A DNA stretch of 64,000 nt from Ascidiaceihabitans sp034111945 (GTDB lineage Bacteria > Pseudomonadota > Alphaproteobacteria > Rhodobacterales > Rhodobacteraceae): NCBI GenBank assembly GCA_047626725.1, contig JBLHSG010000002.1:96439-160438 (forward strand). Reading direction: 5' to 3'. The notes under the pieces were generated by a model, which was not told the DNA's origin, searched no databases, and saw only the letters and a list, made by a program, of their open reading frames with translations. The stretch's first letter is position 1. Each line of letters opens with the position of its first letter. Positions 8,462 through 16,716 of this stretch are shown here, one piece after another. A program made the position numbers and the translations under genes.

Positions 8462-8923
8462 ATGAAAATACGATCAACAAAGCACGACGACATTGCCGCA
8501 GTGCAGGACGTTCTGAACGGCACTGAGCTGTTCCCGAGCGAAATGCTGCCTGACATGGTGCAAGGATTTTTATCTGACGATGAAAGTTCGGACATCTGGC
8601 TAACATGCGAAGAAAACGGCGCACCCGTAGGCTTTTGTTATGCGGTGCCAGAGGCGCTTACCGACGGTGCGTGGAATATGCTGGCCATTGCTGTTTTGCC
8701 CACAAAACAAGGCGCAGGATGTGGTGGTGCCATCACAAAACATCTGGAAGCAGAGCTAAAGGAACGCGGTCAACGCATCCTGATCGCAGACACATCGGGC
8801 GCAGACGATTTCGCGCAAACACGCGCGTTCTATCGCAAGAATGGCTACACCGAGGAAGCCCGCATTCGGGATTTCTGGGCAGCGGGCGACGATAAAATCG
8901 TCTTTTGGAAGTCGCTAAGCTAA
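8462..8923 (+). CDS. GNAT family N-acetyltransferase
   Basis: 153 residues with the GNAT fold. An N-terminal MKIRSTKHDDIAAVQDVLNG segment is followed by LAIAVLPTKQGAGCGGAITKHLE, which is the acetyl-CoA pyrophosphate loop (normally Q/RxxGxG/A), and by ADTSGADDFAQTRAFYRKNGYTEEARIRDFWAAGDDKIVFWK at the C-terminus. Members acetylate small amines, amino acids or antibiotics; the acceptor is not predictable here. The gene stands alone: the transglycosylase diverges upstream and the MocR regulator converges downstream. Confidence 0.85.
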   Translation: MKIRSTKHDDIAAVQDVLNGTELFPSEMLPDMVQGFLSDDESSDIWLTCEENGAPVGFCYAVPEALTDGAWNMLAIAVLPTKQGAGCGGAITKHLEAELKERGQRILIADTSGADDFAQTRAFYRKNGYTEEARIRDFWAAGDDKIVFWKSLS

Positions 8924-8986
8924 TCGTTTGACCAAAGCTGGTCCGCCTGTTGGTGGGCCAGTGCTGCGGACGTTGGATTCAGGTTT

Positions 8987-10480
8987 TCACGCGTTACGAG
9001 ATTCAAGAATTGCACGGCGCAGCACCCGTGAGGCACGCGGCATGCTGTCTTCGGACATGTTCGAAAACCCGATCAGCAAACCAGATCGCAGTTTCGCATC
9101 AATCGTATAATCCGAAAGCGGTCGCGGAAACAGGCCAAGGCTGCGCGCTTTATTGGCGACAATCCGGTCATCTTGTCCATCTTGCAAATACCCCAAAAGA
9201 TGCAGACCTGCATTCAGCACATGGGTTTCTAGCAATGGGCCAAGTTCGTTTTCAAAAACGCGCGACAGTTCATTTTGGCGGCGAATATAAAGGGACCGCA
9301 TTTTGCGAATATGCCCCTCAAAGGCGCCCGTCGCGATAAATTCTGCGGTGGTCAGTTGGGTCGCCAGACTAGGTGGGCGCGAGACGGCGTCCAGCAGGCT
9401 TCGAAAGGTTTCAATGTAGCGGCGCGGAACCACCAGATAGCCGATACCAAGGGAGGGCAGAATGGTTTTCGAGAACGTTCCGAAGTAAAAAACCCGCCCA
9501 TCTGGGTCAAGGCTTTGGAGCGACGGCGAGGGCTGCCCGCCAAATCGATATTCCCCGTCATAGTCGTCTTCGAGAATGTAACCGCCCGTTTCATGCGCCC
9601 AATTCAACAGATCGACGCGCCGTTTAATCGTCATCGTGTGACCCAGCGGCGCTTGTCGTGCGGGCGTGACATAGGCAAATTTTGCGTCCCGTTTTAACCG
9701 GATACCTTCGTCGACCATTAGCCCTTCACCATCCACCGGGACAGGCACAGGTTTAACCCGAAATAGGTTGTAAGACACTGAAGTACCTGGATAACCCGGG
9801 TCTTCGGTCCAGCCACAATCACCCGGATTCGATAGACCAAGAAGGATAAGCAGCAAGGCTTGTCGCGTACCAGATACGATCAAAATCTGGTCGGTGGAAC
9901 AGACAACACCACGGCTATTGGCAAGATAACCAGCGACCTGTTCGCGCAATTCTATCGCCCCTTCGGCCGGACAACGGGCAATACCCGAAGGGGCCAGTTG
10001 CGACACAATCGGGCGCATCAAACGCGACCAAACCTGCGAGGGAAATTCTGATACTGCAGGAATTCCGGGGTTGAACGGCAATGTCCGACTGGTGCGTTCG
10101 CGCGGCTTTAGCGGGTTGTCGTCAAAACGCATCGCCAAGTCTGTTTCGAGGTCGGCGTCAGTTGGGCCTAATTCAGGTGATGCCACGTTTTGCAAGGACA
10201 GAGCCTGCGGCAAAACATCGGTGACAAACGTGCCCGATTTCTCTTTTCCAATCAGGTACCCTTCGGATTTTAGCTGCTCATAGGCCGTCGCGACGGTCGT
10301 GCGCGATATTCCTAAATCCGACGCAAGCGTACGTGTCGACGGCATGCGAATTCCGGGGTCAATTCCGCCAACTTTGATCTGTTGGCGCAGCGCGTTGAAC
10401 AACTGCGCGCTCATCGGTTCTTTGGCGCTGATATCAACAACGACCCCGGGCAAAAGAGCACCTGACGCGGTTCTGGCCAT
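8987..10480 (-). CDS. MocR/PdxR-type transcriptional regulator (GntR helix-turn-helix fused to aminotransferase)
   Basis: 497 residues. The N-terminal winged helix (about residues 20-85) contains MPSTRTLASDLGISRTTVATAYEQLKSEGYL. The rest is a fold-type I aminotransferase domain with NPGIPAVSEFPSQVW, LEDDYDGEYRFGG (the Asp that contacts the PLP pyridine) and FGTFSKTILPSLGIGYLV with the Schiff-base lysine at about residue 338. MocR regulators sense PLP and an amine or amino acid effector, such as GABA, taurine or ectoine. It is divergent from the exported protein at 10618. Three TGGA direct repeats spaced exactly 12 bases occur in the intergenic region and fit the direct-repeat operators known for this family. 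Its target may be 10618 alone or also TRAP operon 1. Confidence 0.92.
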   Translation of the reverse strand: MARTASGALLPGVVVDISAKEPMSAQLFNALRQQIKVGGIDPGIRMPSTRTLASDLGISRTTVATAYEQLKSEGYLIGKEKSGTFVTDVLPQALSLQNVASPELGPTDADLETDLAMRFDDNPLKPRERTSRTLPFNPGIPAVSEFPSQVWSRLMRPIVSQLAPSGIARCPAEGAIELREQVAGYLANSRGVVCSTDQILIVSGTRQALLLILLGLSNPGDCGWTEDPGYPGTSVSYNLFRVKPVPVPVDGEGLMVDEGIRLKRDAKFAYVTPARQAPLGHTMTIKRRVDLLNWAHETGGYILEDDYDGEYRFGGQPSPSLQSLDPDGRVFYFGTFSKTILPSLGIGYLVVPRRYIETFRSLLDAVSRPPSLATQLTTAEFIATGAFEGHIRKMRSLYIRRQNELSRVFENELGPLLETHVLNAGLHLLGYLQDGQDDRIVANKARSLGLFPRPLSDYTIDAKLRSGLLIGFSNMSEDSMPRASRVLRRAILESRNA

Positions 10481-10508
10481 GCTGACATCCTTCGCAAGTT
10501 ATCAATTC

Positions 10509-10541
10509 TGGACCCTTGAATGGATCTGTTTTTGGACATTG
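10509..10541. promoter_or_regulatory. Three 12-bp-spaced direct repeats, likely MocR operator
   Basis: CTGGACCCTT, ATGGATCTGT and TTGGACATTG begin at 10508, 10520 and 10532, placing TGGA at 10509, 10521 and 10533 with an exact 12-base period. MocR regulators such as TauR bind direct repeats of a CTGGAC-like sequence. The array sits between the divergent MocR gene (start 10480) and the 10618 gene, the expected position for autoregulation and target control. Confidence 0.6.
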
Positions 10542-10617
10542 CCCCAAGGCCACTATTTTTTCAACATCAAAACTCAGCGGTTCAAACCGCCTTTTAAATT
10601 CTTAGGGGAGACACCTG

Positions 10618-11388
10618 ATGAGACCACTATTCCACCACATACGCCGTTCTATTCTGGCCTGTGCAGCACTGGTAATGACGCAAACCGCTGCATACGCCGA
10701 GACTTTTGATTCAACAATTGCCGATATGCGAACGCTTGCATTTTTCAAGGTCGATGCCGACGCGTTGCAGCCGTGGTTGCCTGACACACACGTGTCTGAT
10801 CCATACGCTAAGGGATCATTTTCCGGCGCAAATGTTCTGTTCATGTTCATCGACAGAATGCTGCATCAGGACGCAAACGGGGACCCAAAGAACGGCGGTG
10901 CCTACCGCATGGTTGCGATGATCGTGCGCGGGAAAGACACCAAAACCGGTGAAACGGCGACCTTCATTTCGCGGGTCTATGCCCCTAGCGATGGCGCTGG
11001 CCCGTACAAAACCCAGCGTCAGGCCGAGGTGTCTCACGCACTGTCACTGTCAGGCACCGGCACGCAACCTTTGTCTGGCCGCCACGCGTGGACCGTCAAA
11101 CATGATGGAGGCGAAATCGCGATCGGGTTCGACTACATCGGTGCCGTTCCGGGGCGACGATCTGGCGAAAGCGTCTTGTCGACCCCTCTAGATGCATCGG
11201 TCAGCCGGATTTACCGTTTTGACCAACTGACAGACGTCGTGAACAGCGCGCCAAAGGGCATTGACCGCACATCGAACGTGTCGATCAACATCACGATACC
11301 CGAACTTTCAACGCTGTTTGACGGCACAGAACAGCTGATCGGCCTGGCTGATCGCCCGTTCTACACCCGCGAAACGTTTAAGCCGTAA
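10618..11388 (+). CDS. Exported protein of unknown function
   Basis: 256 residues with a clear Sec signal peptide (MRPLFHHIRRSILACAALVMTQTAAYA, cleavage near residue 27). I do not recognise the family. The mature part is a mixed sequence without cysteines: LPDTHVSDPYAKGSFSGANVLFMFIDRML, then GAYRMVAMIVRGKD and repeated beta-strand-like stretches (ATFISRVYAPS, GEIAIGFDYIGAVPG), ending ADRPFYTRETFKP. The strand-rich character with a substrate-cavity feel is weakly reminiscent of acetoacetate decarboxylase-like barrels, but no diagnostic lysine motif was identified. It is divergent from the MocR gene, shares its operator region and precedes TRAP operon 1 by 116 bases, so a periplasmic role with that transporter is possible. 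Confidence 0.7.
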   Translation: MRPLFHHIRRSILACAALVMTQTAAYAETFDSTIADMRTLAFFKVDADALQPWLPDTHVSDPYAKGSFSGANVLFMFIDRMLHQDANGDPKNGGAYRMVAMIVRGKDTKTGETATFISRVYAPSDGAGPYKTQRQAEVSHALSLSGTGTQPLSGRHAWTVKHDGGEIAIGFDYIGAVPGRRSGESVLSTPLDASVSRIYRFDQLTDVVNSAPKGIDRTSNVSINITIPELSTLFDGTEQLIGLADRPFYTRETFKP

Positions 11389-11401
11389 AAGCGCGCTTAA
11401 G

Positions 11402-11451
11402 TTCTGGCATTTTCAAAAATAACCATTCTGGCTATCTCGTAATATCCAGAA
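11402..11451. promoter_or_regulatory. TTCTGG repeats upstream of TRAP operon 1
   Basis: TTCTGG occurs at 11402-11407 and again at 11426-11431 (24 bases apart, same orientation); its inverse CCAGAA lies at 11446-11451. The cluster ends about 50 bases before the first TRAP gene, where an operator or promoter-proximal site is expected. The regulator is unknown; the repeats do not match the TGGA array in front of 10618. Confidence 0.35.
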
Positions 11452-11504
11452 AGAATCTAGTTTAGGTCCTGCCCTCTTGCGGGGCCTATCCTTGGGAGGA
11501 AGAA

Positions 11505-12581
11505 ATGAAGAAATTTGCAATCATGACATCCGCGCTATTTCTGGCAACGACAGTCGGCGCGCACGCTGATGGCCACGCCGCTATCGACGAATTACAGCTC
11601 GAAGTCGTGGGCACTTGGGGCTTCTTGGATAACTATTCCAAGTTCGAGGCACCCTTTTGGAACACAATCATTCCCGAAGCGTCGGGCGGCAAAATCACAG
11701 CCAACGCAAAACCCTACACAGAGCTGGGATTAAGCGGCTACGAAGTGATGGCGGGCGTGCGCACAGGATCCTACGATGTGGTCCACGCATTAACCAGTTA
11801 TTCCAGCCAAGCCAGCCCAGCGCTTGAGGGTATCGACCTGTCCGGCATCATTCAGGACTGGGACACGTACCGTTTGGCCGTGGATGCGTACCGCCCAATT
11901 ATCGAACGCGAAGTCCGCGAAAAATACAACGCGCAGATCGTGAATATGTATCCGTTCCCGTCCCAGCAAATCTATTGCAACCTCGGGGATCGTTCGATCA
12001 CGGATGTTAGCCTTGCCGATCTAAAGGGCAAAAAAATCCGTACCTATTCGCGCACGCAGGGTGATTTTGTCGAAGGTCTGGGCGGTACATCCATCACGCT
12101 GCCGCTGGCCGAAGTTGTGCCTGCATTGGAACGCGGCGTTGCCGATTGTGGCGTTACCGGAACCCAGCCTGCCTACAACGGCAATTGGGGCCAAGTCGTC
12201 ACGCACAACATCCAAGTGCGTCTAGGGTTTGCCGCGACATTCACCGCGATCAACCTCGATGTGTGGAACGACATGAGCGATGCGACGCAAAACCTGATCA
12301 CCGAAAAAGCCGCTGTTTTCGAGAGCGAAGCATGGACCTACATGCGCGCAATCGATGAAACGTCGATGGCGTGCAACACATCCGGCCCCTGCGACGCAGG
12401 CGAAGTCGCAGGCATGGTTCCCGTCGTTCCATCAGCCGAAGATCAGGCATCCCTTGAACGTATTGCTACCGAATTCACGGTCGCCCGCTGGGCCGAACGT
12501 TGCGGTGCGACATGTGCGCAAGAATGGAATGACACCATCGGCAAAATCATCGGCGTCGCAGCGCCCGGTGCAAGCAACTGA
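11505..12581 (+). CDS. dctP: TRAP transporter solute-binding protein (operon 1)
   Basis: 358 residues, exported (MKKFAIMTSALFLATTVGAHA, mature from about residue 22). DctP-type proteins capture carboxylated solutes in the periplasm and hand them to the DctQM permease. Family-like features are WNTIIPEASGGKITANAKPY, LKGKKIRTYSRTQGDFVEGLGG (the arginine in this block normally binds the substrate carboxylate) and EVVPALERGVADCGVTGTQPAY. Four cysteines near the C-terminus (CNTSGPCDAG and RCGATCAQEW) are unusual and could form disulfides. A GGGAGGA ribosome site is well placed. A strong hairpin follows the stop codon. Ligand unknown; the downstream enzymes point to a ring-cleavage-type acid. Confidence 0.92.
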   Translation: MKKFAIMTSALFLATTVGAHADGHAAIDELQLEVVGTWGFLDNYSKFEAPFWNTIIPEASGGKITANAKPYTELGLSGYEVMAGVRTGSYDVVHALTSYSSQASPALEGIDLSGIIQDWDTYRLAVDAYRPIIEREVREKYNAQIVNMYPFPSQQIYCNLGDRSITDVSLADLKGKKIRTYSRTQGDFVEGLGGTSITLPLAEVVPALERGVADCGVTGTQPAYNGNWGQVVTHNIQVRLGFAATFTAINLDVWNDMSDATQNLITEKAAVFESEAWTYMRAIDETSMACNTSGPCDAGEVAGMVPVVPSAEDQASLERIATEFTVARWAERCGATCAQEWNDTIGKIIGVAAPGASN

Positions 12582-12592
12582 TCAAATTCCAC

Positions 12593-12620
12593 ACTCCGGC
12601 GGCACACACCTCGCCGGAGT
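12593..12620 (+). terminator. Intercistronic hairpin between dctP and dctQ (operon 1)
   Basis: ACTCCGGCG (12593-12601) and CGCCGGAGT (12612-12620) form a perfect 9-bp stem with a 10-base loop, followed by T-rich sequence. This is terminator-like but lies inside the operon, 28 bases before the dctQ start. It probably gives partial termination or protects the dctP mRNA 3' end so that the binding protein is made in excess of the permease. Confidence 0.8.
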
Positions 12621-12647
12621 TTTCACGTTTTTCGGGGGAGGAACCAT

Positions 12648-13214
12648 ATGCTTGATCACCTACACAAAAGCCTCGCGGGCACAGCACGTTGGGCCGCAAT
12701 TATGGGCGGTTTTGCCCTGATGATCTGCGCCTTCATGGTGACGGCTGATGTTTTGTCTCGAAAATTTCTAGGCGTTACGATGCGTGGATCTGATGAAATT
12801 ACCGGTTATGTTTTTGCTGGCGTCACGACCTGGGCTTACGCGCATTGCCTGTTCACGCGTTCGAACATCCGCATTGATGTGGCCTATTTAAAGGTCGGAA
12901 AACGGGTGCGCGGCACGATGGATATCGTCGGCCTTGGGCTTTTATCCACTTACATTTTTGTGCTGTCGCGCAGTGCGTGGGACGTTTTGCACGTCAGTTG
13001 GTCGTATAATTACACATCCACCACCCCCCTCGCTGTGCCGCTTTGGGTGCCGCAATCTGTCTGGTTTGGTGGTCTGGCCTTTATGATGCTGTGTTGTCTG
13101 GTTTTGATGGCTGCGTCCTTGCGGCATCTTATTGCCGGACGTTGGCAAGCCCTCAGCGCGCTGATTGGTGTGCGATCGGTCGAACAAGACATCAAAGAAG
13201 AAACCCACATCTAA
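12648..13214 (+). CDS. dctQ: TRAP transporter small permease (operon 1)
   Basis: 188 residues with four hydrophobic helices at roughly 17-38, 50-70, 90-110 and 138-162, the DctQ plan. Motifs include FMVTADVLSRKFLG in the first helix and GSDEITGYVFAGVTTWAYAHCLFTRSNIRIDV in the second, both typical of small TRAP subunits. It forms the membrane complex with the DctM protein encoded next and uses a sodium gradient in characterised members. The start has a GGGGGAGGA ribosome site directly after the intercistronic hairpin. The C-terminal tail (RSVEQDIKEETHI) is cytoplasmic. Confidence 0.92.
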   Translation: MLDHLHKSLAGTARWAAIMGGFALMICAFMVTADVLSRKFLGVTMRGSDEITGYVFAGVTTWAYAHCLFTRSNIRIDVAYLKVGKRVRGTMDIVGLGLLSTYIFVLSRSAWDVLHVSWSYNYTSTTPLAVPLWVPQSVWFGGLAFMMLCCLVLMAASLRHLIAGRWQALSALIGVRSVEQDIKEETHI

Positions 13215-13242
13215 TCGCAATACGACGATAAAGGTCATTTCA

Positions 13243-14529
13243 ATGCCTAGCATTATTCTGTTCTGCCTACTTTTTCTGGTCGCAAGCGCTGTCCCGATTG
13301 CTGCCGTCCTTGGTATTCTTGGCCTTGGTCTGGACGAGATTTTCATGCGCGGGCGCCGTGCCTTGATGCTGGGTGATTTTGTTTGGGAACAAAGCATTCA
13401 ATACATCCTTGTGTCGGTGCCTATGTTTATTTTGTTGGGCGAAATCATGTTGCGTGCCGGCATTGCACAACGCATGTATGCCGCCGTTGCCACGTGGCTG
13501 TCGTGGTTGCCGGGTGGATTGATGCACGCCAACATCGGGTCCTGCGCGATCTTTGCGGCGACATCCGGGTCCAGCGTGGCGACGGTCGCGACAGTGGGGA
13601 CTGTGGCCTATCCAGAAATCGAAAACCGCAAATATAACGAACGGCTTTTCCTTGGGTCATTGGCGGCCGGCGGCACATTAGGCATCTTGATCCCCCCCTC
13701 GATCAATCTGATCCTATACGGTCTGCTGACCGAAACATCGGTGCCAGAATTATATCTGGCGGGCGTTTTTCCGGGCCTTATCCTTGCGGGTCTATTTATG
13801 TTGGTGATCGCAATTGCCTGCATCGCCAGACCGTCTTGGGGCGGTGAAAAGGTTGACGCGAATTGGGCGCTGAGGATTGCGACATTACCCGATCTATTGC
13901 CCCCAATCGGTTTGTTCATCATCGTCGTTGGATCGATTTATGCCGGTTTCGCCACCCCAACCGAAGCGGCATCAATCGGCGTGGTCACAGCGCTCGGGAT
14001 CGCGGCACTGTACAGATCGCTGAGCTTCAAAATGCTGATCGCGGCATTTGAGGGCACCATGCGCGCGACCGGAATGGTCATGATTATCATCCTCGCCGCC
14101 GTTTTCCTGAATTTTGTCCTCGGCTTTATGGGGGTTACGCAAAAACTGATCTCTGGCATCGACGCGCTGGGATGGACCCCGACGCAAACCATTTTGATGA
14201 TCATCGTGTTTTACCTGTTCCTCGGGATGTTCATGGAAACCCTGTCGATGATGTTGACAACCGTTCCAATCGTGGTGCCGATTGTTGTGCACATGGGGTA
14301 CGATCCGGTCTGGTTTGGTGTTTTGATCACCGTCCTAATGGAAGCCGCGCTGATCACCCCACCCATTGGCCTGAACCTGTATGTGGTGCATGGGACGCGT
14401 GCGCGCGGTGGGCCGTTCAACGATGTTAGCTTGGGTGCGTTGCCATTTTTGGTCGCGATGCTTGCGCTGATCGCTGGCCTGTTGATGCTGCCTGATCTTG
14501 CGCTTTGGCTGCCCGGCCTTGTCTATTAA
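13243..14529 (+). CDS. dctM: TRAP transporter large permease (operon 1)
   Basis: 428 residues, about twelve membrane helices, the ion-coupled transport channel of the TRAP system. Recognisable segments are VPMFILLGEIMLRAG, GGLMHANIGSCAIFAATSGSS, LGILIPPSINLILYGLLTE, TPTEAASIGVV and ITPPIGLNLYVVHG. The start at 13243 (MPSIILFCLLFLVAS) was chosen because the longer frame from 13165 would overlap dctQ and lacks a ribosome site. It follows dctQ by 28 bases and is followed, 22 bases on, by the amidohydrolase, so the transporter and enzyme are one transcription unit. Confidence 0.93.
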   Translation: MPSIILFCLLFLVASAVPIAAVLGILGLGLDEIFMRGRRALMLGDFVWEQSIQYILVSVPMFILLGEIMLRAGIAQRMYAAVATWLSWLPGGLMHANIGSCAIFAATSGSSVATVATVGTVAYPEIENRKYNERLFLGSLAAGGTLGILIPPSINLILYGLLTETSVPELYLAGVFPGLILAGLFMLVIAIACIARPSWGGEKVDANWALRIATLPDLLPPIGLFIIVVGSIYAGFATPTEAASIGVVTALGIAALYRSLSFKMLIAAFEGTMRATGMVMIIILAAVFLNFVLGFMGVTQKLISGIDALGWTPTQTILMIIVFYLFLGMFMETLSMMLTTVPIVVPIVVHMGYDPVWFGVLITVLMEAALITPPIGLNLYVVHGTRARGGPFNDVSLGALPFLVAMLALIAGLLMLPDLALWLPGLVY

Positions 14530-14551
14530 CCCCCATCGAAAGGATGAACGC

Positions 14552-15424
14552 GTGAGCGATCCCTGTTTGCCCCCGTTAGAAAACCCAAGCGCGCCGTCCC
14601 ACCCCCTGCCCGCCGGCGCGTGTGATTGTCATGCGCATGTTATCTTGCCTCAGGCTGCGCACCCCTTTGTGGCCAACCGGTCCTACACCCCGCCACCTGC
14701 CACATTGGATGCCTATTCGGCGCTGCATAAACGGTTGGGGATTGAACGGGCCGTGATCGTTCAGCCGTCAGTTTACGGGACCGACAACAGCGTGACGATT
14801 GATGCGATTGCAGGATACGGCAAAAACTGTCGCGGCATTGCGGTTGTCAAACCGGACTGTTCGCTGAACGATCTTGCCGTGCTGGACGCTGGCGGCATTC
14901 GCGGTGTGCGGATTAACACGTTGTTTGGCGGTGGTATTGACCTTAGCGCGCTTGATGCCCTTGCCCAGCGCGCCGCAGATATGGGCTGGCACCTGCAACT
15001 GTTGATCGATGGGCCCACGCTGGCTGAACTGGAGCCGAAACTGGCCGCCCTGCCCGTGCAAATTGTTGTCGATCATATGGGGCATATTCGGGCGCAGGAT
15101 GGGCTAGATCAACCCGGTTTTGTGGCCCTAAGGCGTTTGGTGTCGACGGGCAAAGCATGGGTGAAACTGTCAGGCAATTACAGAATTTCAAATCAAAGAC
15201 CCGAATATCATGACGCCGTTCCCTTTGCCCGCGCCCTGATAAGCGACGGCGCAGAACGGATGTTATGGGGCACCGATTGGCCACATCCTGCGTTGTTTGA
15301 CTACATGCCCGACGATGGAAAACTGCTGGACGCACTGGACAGCTACGCAAATTCGAGCCGTGAAAAACACGCAATCCTCGTCGATAATCCGGCCGCGCTG
15401 TACGGTTTTCCACCTAACCCCTGA
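14552..15424 (+). CDS. Amidohydrolase, 2-pyrone-4,6-dicarboxylate hydrolase-like
   Basis: 290 residues from a GTG start with an AAAGGA ribosome site; a longer ATG frame from 14498 would overlap dctM. It is an amidohydrolase-2 TIM barrel: CDCHAHVI near residue 26 is the HxH metal motif, VVDHMGHI a central strand, and MLWGTDWPHP carries the C-terminal metal Asp. Similar enzymes (LigI and relatives) open lactones such as 2-pyrone-4,6-dicarboxylate, and other members hydrolyse muconolactone-like or decarboxylate aromatic acids. With the TRAP genes before it and a hydroxymuconate isomerase homologue after it, a role in degrading an imported cyclic acid is likely. The substrate is inference. Confidence 0.85.
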   Translation: MSDPCLPPLENPSAPSHPLPAGACDCHAHVILPQAAHPFVANRSYTPPPATLDAYSALHKRLGIERAVIVQPSVYGTDNSVTIDAIAGYGKNCRGIAVVKPDCSLNDLAVLDAGGIRGVRINTLFGGGIDLSALDALAQRAADMGWHLQLLIDGPTLAELEPKLAALPVQIVVDHMGHIRAQDGLDQPGFVALRRLVSTGKAWVKLSGNYRISNQRPEYHDAVPFARALISDGAERMLWGTDWPHPALFDYMPDDGKLLDALDSYANSSREKHAILVDNPAALYGFPPNP

Positions 15425-15438
15425 ATGAGAAAATACAA

Positions 15439-15783
15439 ATGCCACATGTTTCAATCGAATTTTCCGACGGTCTTGAGCAAAATTACGATATCCAATTGCT
15501 GTGTAAAAACGTGTTTGCAGCCCTCGCGGATCAGCCCGATTTTCCCAACCCTGCTGCGATCAAAATACGTGCGCAGCCTGTCTCGTTTTTTTGTCTGGGG
15601 TCCGGTATTCAGACATTCGCACATGCGACATTATCGTTGCTGTCGGGGCGTGATGAACTAACGCGCAAACGTCTAAATTCGGTCATCCTCAATGCTTTGG
15701 AAAACGCTCTGCCTGACGTCGCAAGCCTGACTGTTCAAGACGTCGAAATGAGCAATGTCACCTATGCAAAAAGGGTGCTGTGA
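15439..15783 (+). CDS. 5-carboxymethyl-2-hydroxymuconate Delta-isomerase family protein
   Basis: 114 residues starting MPHVSIEFSDGLEQNYDIQLL. The tautomerase superfamily uses the amino-terminal proline (Pro2 after Met removal) as catalytic base, and Pro2 is present. Later family traits are IKIRAQPVSFFCLGSG and ALSLLSGRDELTRKRLNSVIL. CHMI shifts a double bond in 5-carboxymethyl-2-hydroxymuconate in homoprotocatechuate breakdown. It is the last gene of the TRAP/amidohydrolase operon, 14 bases after the amidohydrolase. Since no other homoprotocatechuate genes are nearby, it may work on a related keto-enol acid. Confidence 0.85.
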   Translation: MPHVSIEFSDGLEQNYDIQLLCKNVFAALADQPDFPNPAAIKIRAQPVSFFCLGSGIQTFAHATLSLLSGRDELTRKRLNSVILNALENALPDVASLTVQDVEMSNVTYAKRVL

Positions 15784-15869
15784 TCGCCGTAACCCTATTA
15801 ATGCTGATGCCGCCCTTAGCCAAGCAAAAGCGTCGGTTCATTGGCTTGCTGCGCAATTGTAAAATACGA

Positions 15870-16418
15870 TCAACGATCAGCATTTTTCCATTTGATCGGG
15901 GTCACATACGCGACGCTTTCATCGACACTGACCATCACATCACCGTCCTGAATATTAACCTGCAGTTTCATTGAGCGGCTTGCCAGCTTGGCCAGTTCAG
16001 TCGTGTCTTTTTCCGAGAAATTTACGACCGACAGGTTATCAAAACGGGTGGTGCTGTTTTTAATCTTTTCCCACCACATCTGGGCGGTGTTACCGCCGTA
16101 ACAATACACAATCACCTTGTTGGCTTTGCCACTGGATTGGCGAACAATCTTCTCGCTCGGAAGCCCCAACGCTACCCACAGTTCCAGCTCGCCGCTCAGG
16201 CATTTTTGCCAAATGTCCGGCTCATCATCGGTTGAAATGCCACGGGTCATTTCCAACTGTTCATGGGCATTCAGAGCGAACGCCAGAATGCGCACCATCA
16301 ACCGTTCATCCGTTTCCGAAGGGTGTTTGGCGACCGTCAGTTTATGGGTCTCATAATAGTGACGATCCATATCAGAAACGGAAAGTTCGACTTTATAAAT
16401 AGTGGCTTTTTGCGCCAT
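15870..16418 (-). CDS. yaeQ: YaeQ family protein
   Basis: 182 residues, cytosolic. YaeQ proteins have a fold resembling restriction endonucleases (PD-(D/E)xK-like) and no firmly known biochemical role. The sequence shows the family stretches MAQKATIYKVELSVSDMDRHYYETHKLTVAKHPSETDERLMVRILAFAL, DEPDIWQKCLSGELELWVALGLPSEK and KVIVYCYGGNTAQMWW, and the length is normal. It stands alone, convergent with TRAP operon 1. Confidence 0.93.
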   Translation of the reverse strand: MAQKATIYKVELSVSDMDRHYYETHKLTVAKHPSETDERLMVRILAFALNAHEQLEMTRGISTDDEPDIWQKCLSGELELWVALGLPSEKIVRQSSGKANKVIVYCYGGNTAQMWWEKIKNSTTRFDNLSVVNFSEKDTTELAKLASRSMKLQVNIQDGDVMVSVDESVAYVTPIKWKNADR

Positions 16419-16716
16419 GTTTTTTCCTGAAATAGCAAAGATAACGACGCCTAGTGTGTCTGATGGCTTTATGAAAGCAGATAAAAAATCGCCGCAAAAA
16501 CACCGCTGCAGGGAAACCTGCGCTCGGTCCTCGCATTTTTATACCTCGCTAATCCTAATTCACCAGCTTGGGGTTTTCCAGAAAGCTGGACAGGCAATAC
16601 GGCATGGGCGGCTTCGAACCTCTGTAAGATCATGAAAATCATACAATATAAAAATAGCCCCACCGCGTCAGATACTGATTGGCGGTGGAATAATCGCGCG
16701 CCCAAGGCCGCGCTGA

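Noticed and set aside
8313..8624. Minus-strand frame opposite the GNAT gene start
   Set aside because: It overlaps the GNAT gene and is low in recognisable composition; shadow frame.
16503..16521. GCAGG-GAAA-CCTGC stem-loop after the yaeQ promoter region
   Set aside because: Only 5 bp and no gene ends into it in a sensible orientation.
16590..16640. Sequence GGCGGCTTCGAACCTCTG resembling a tRNA T-arm
   Set aside because: No acceptor stem, D-arm or anticodon arm could be matched around it.
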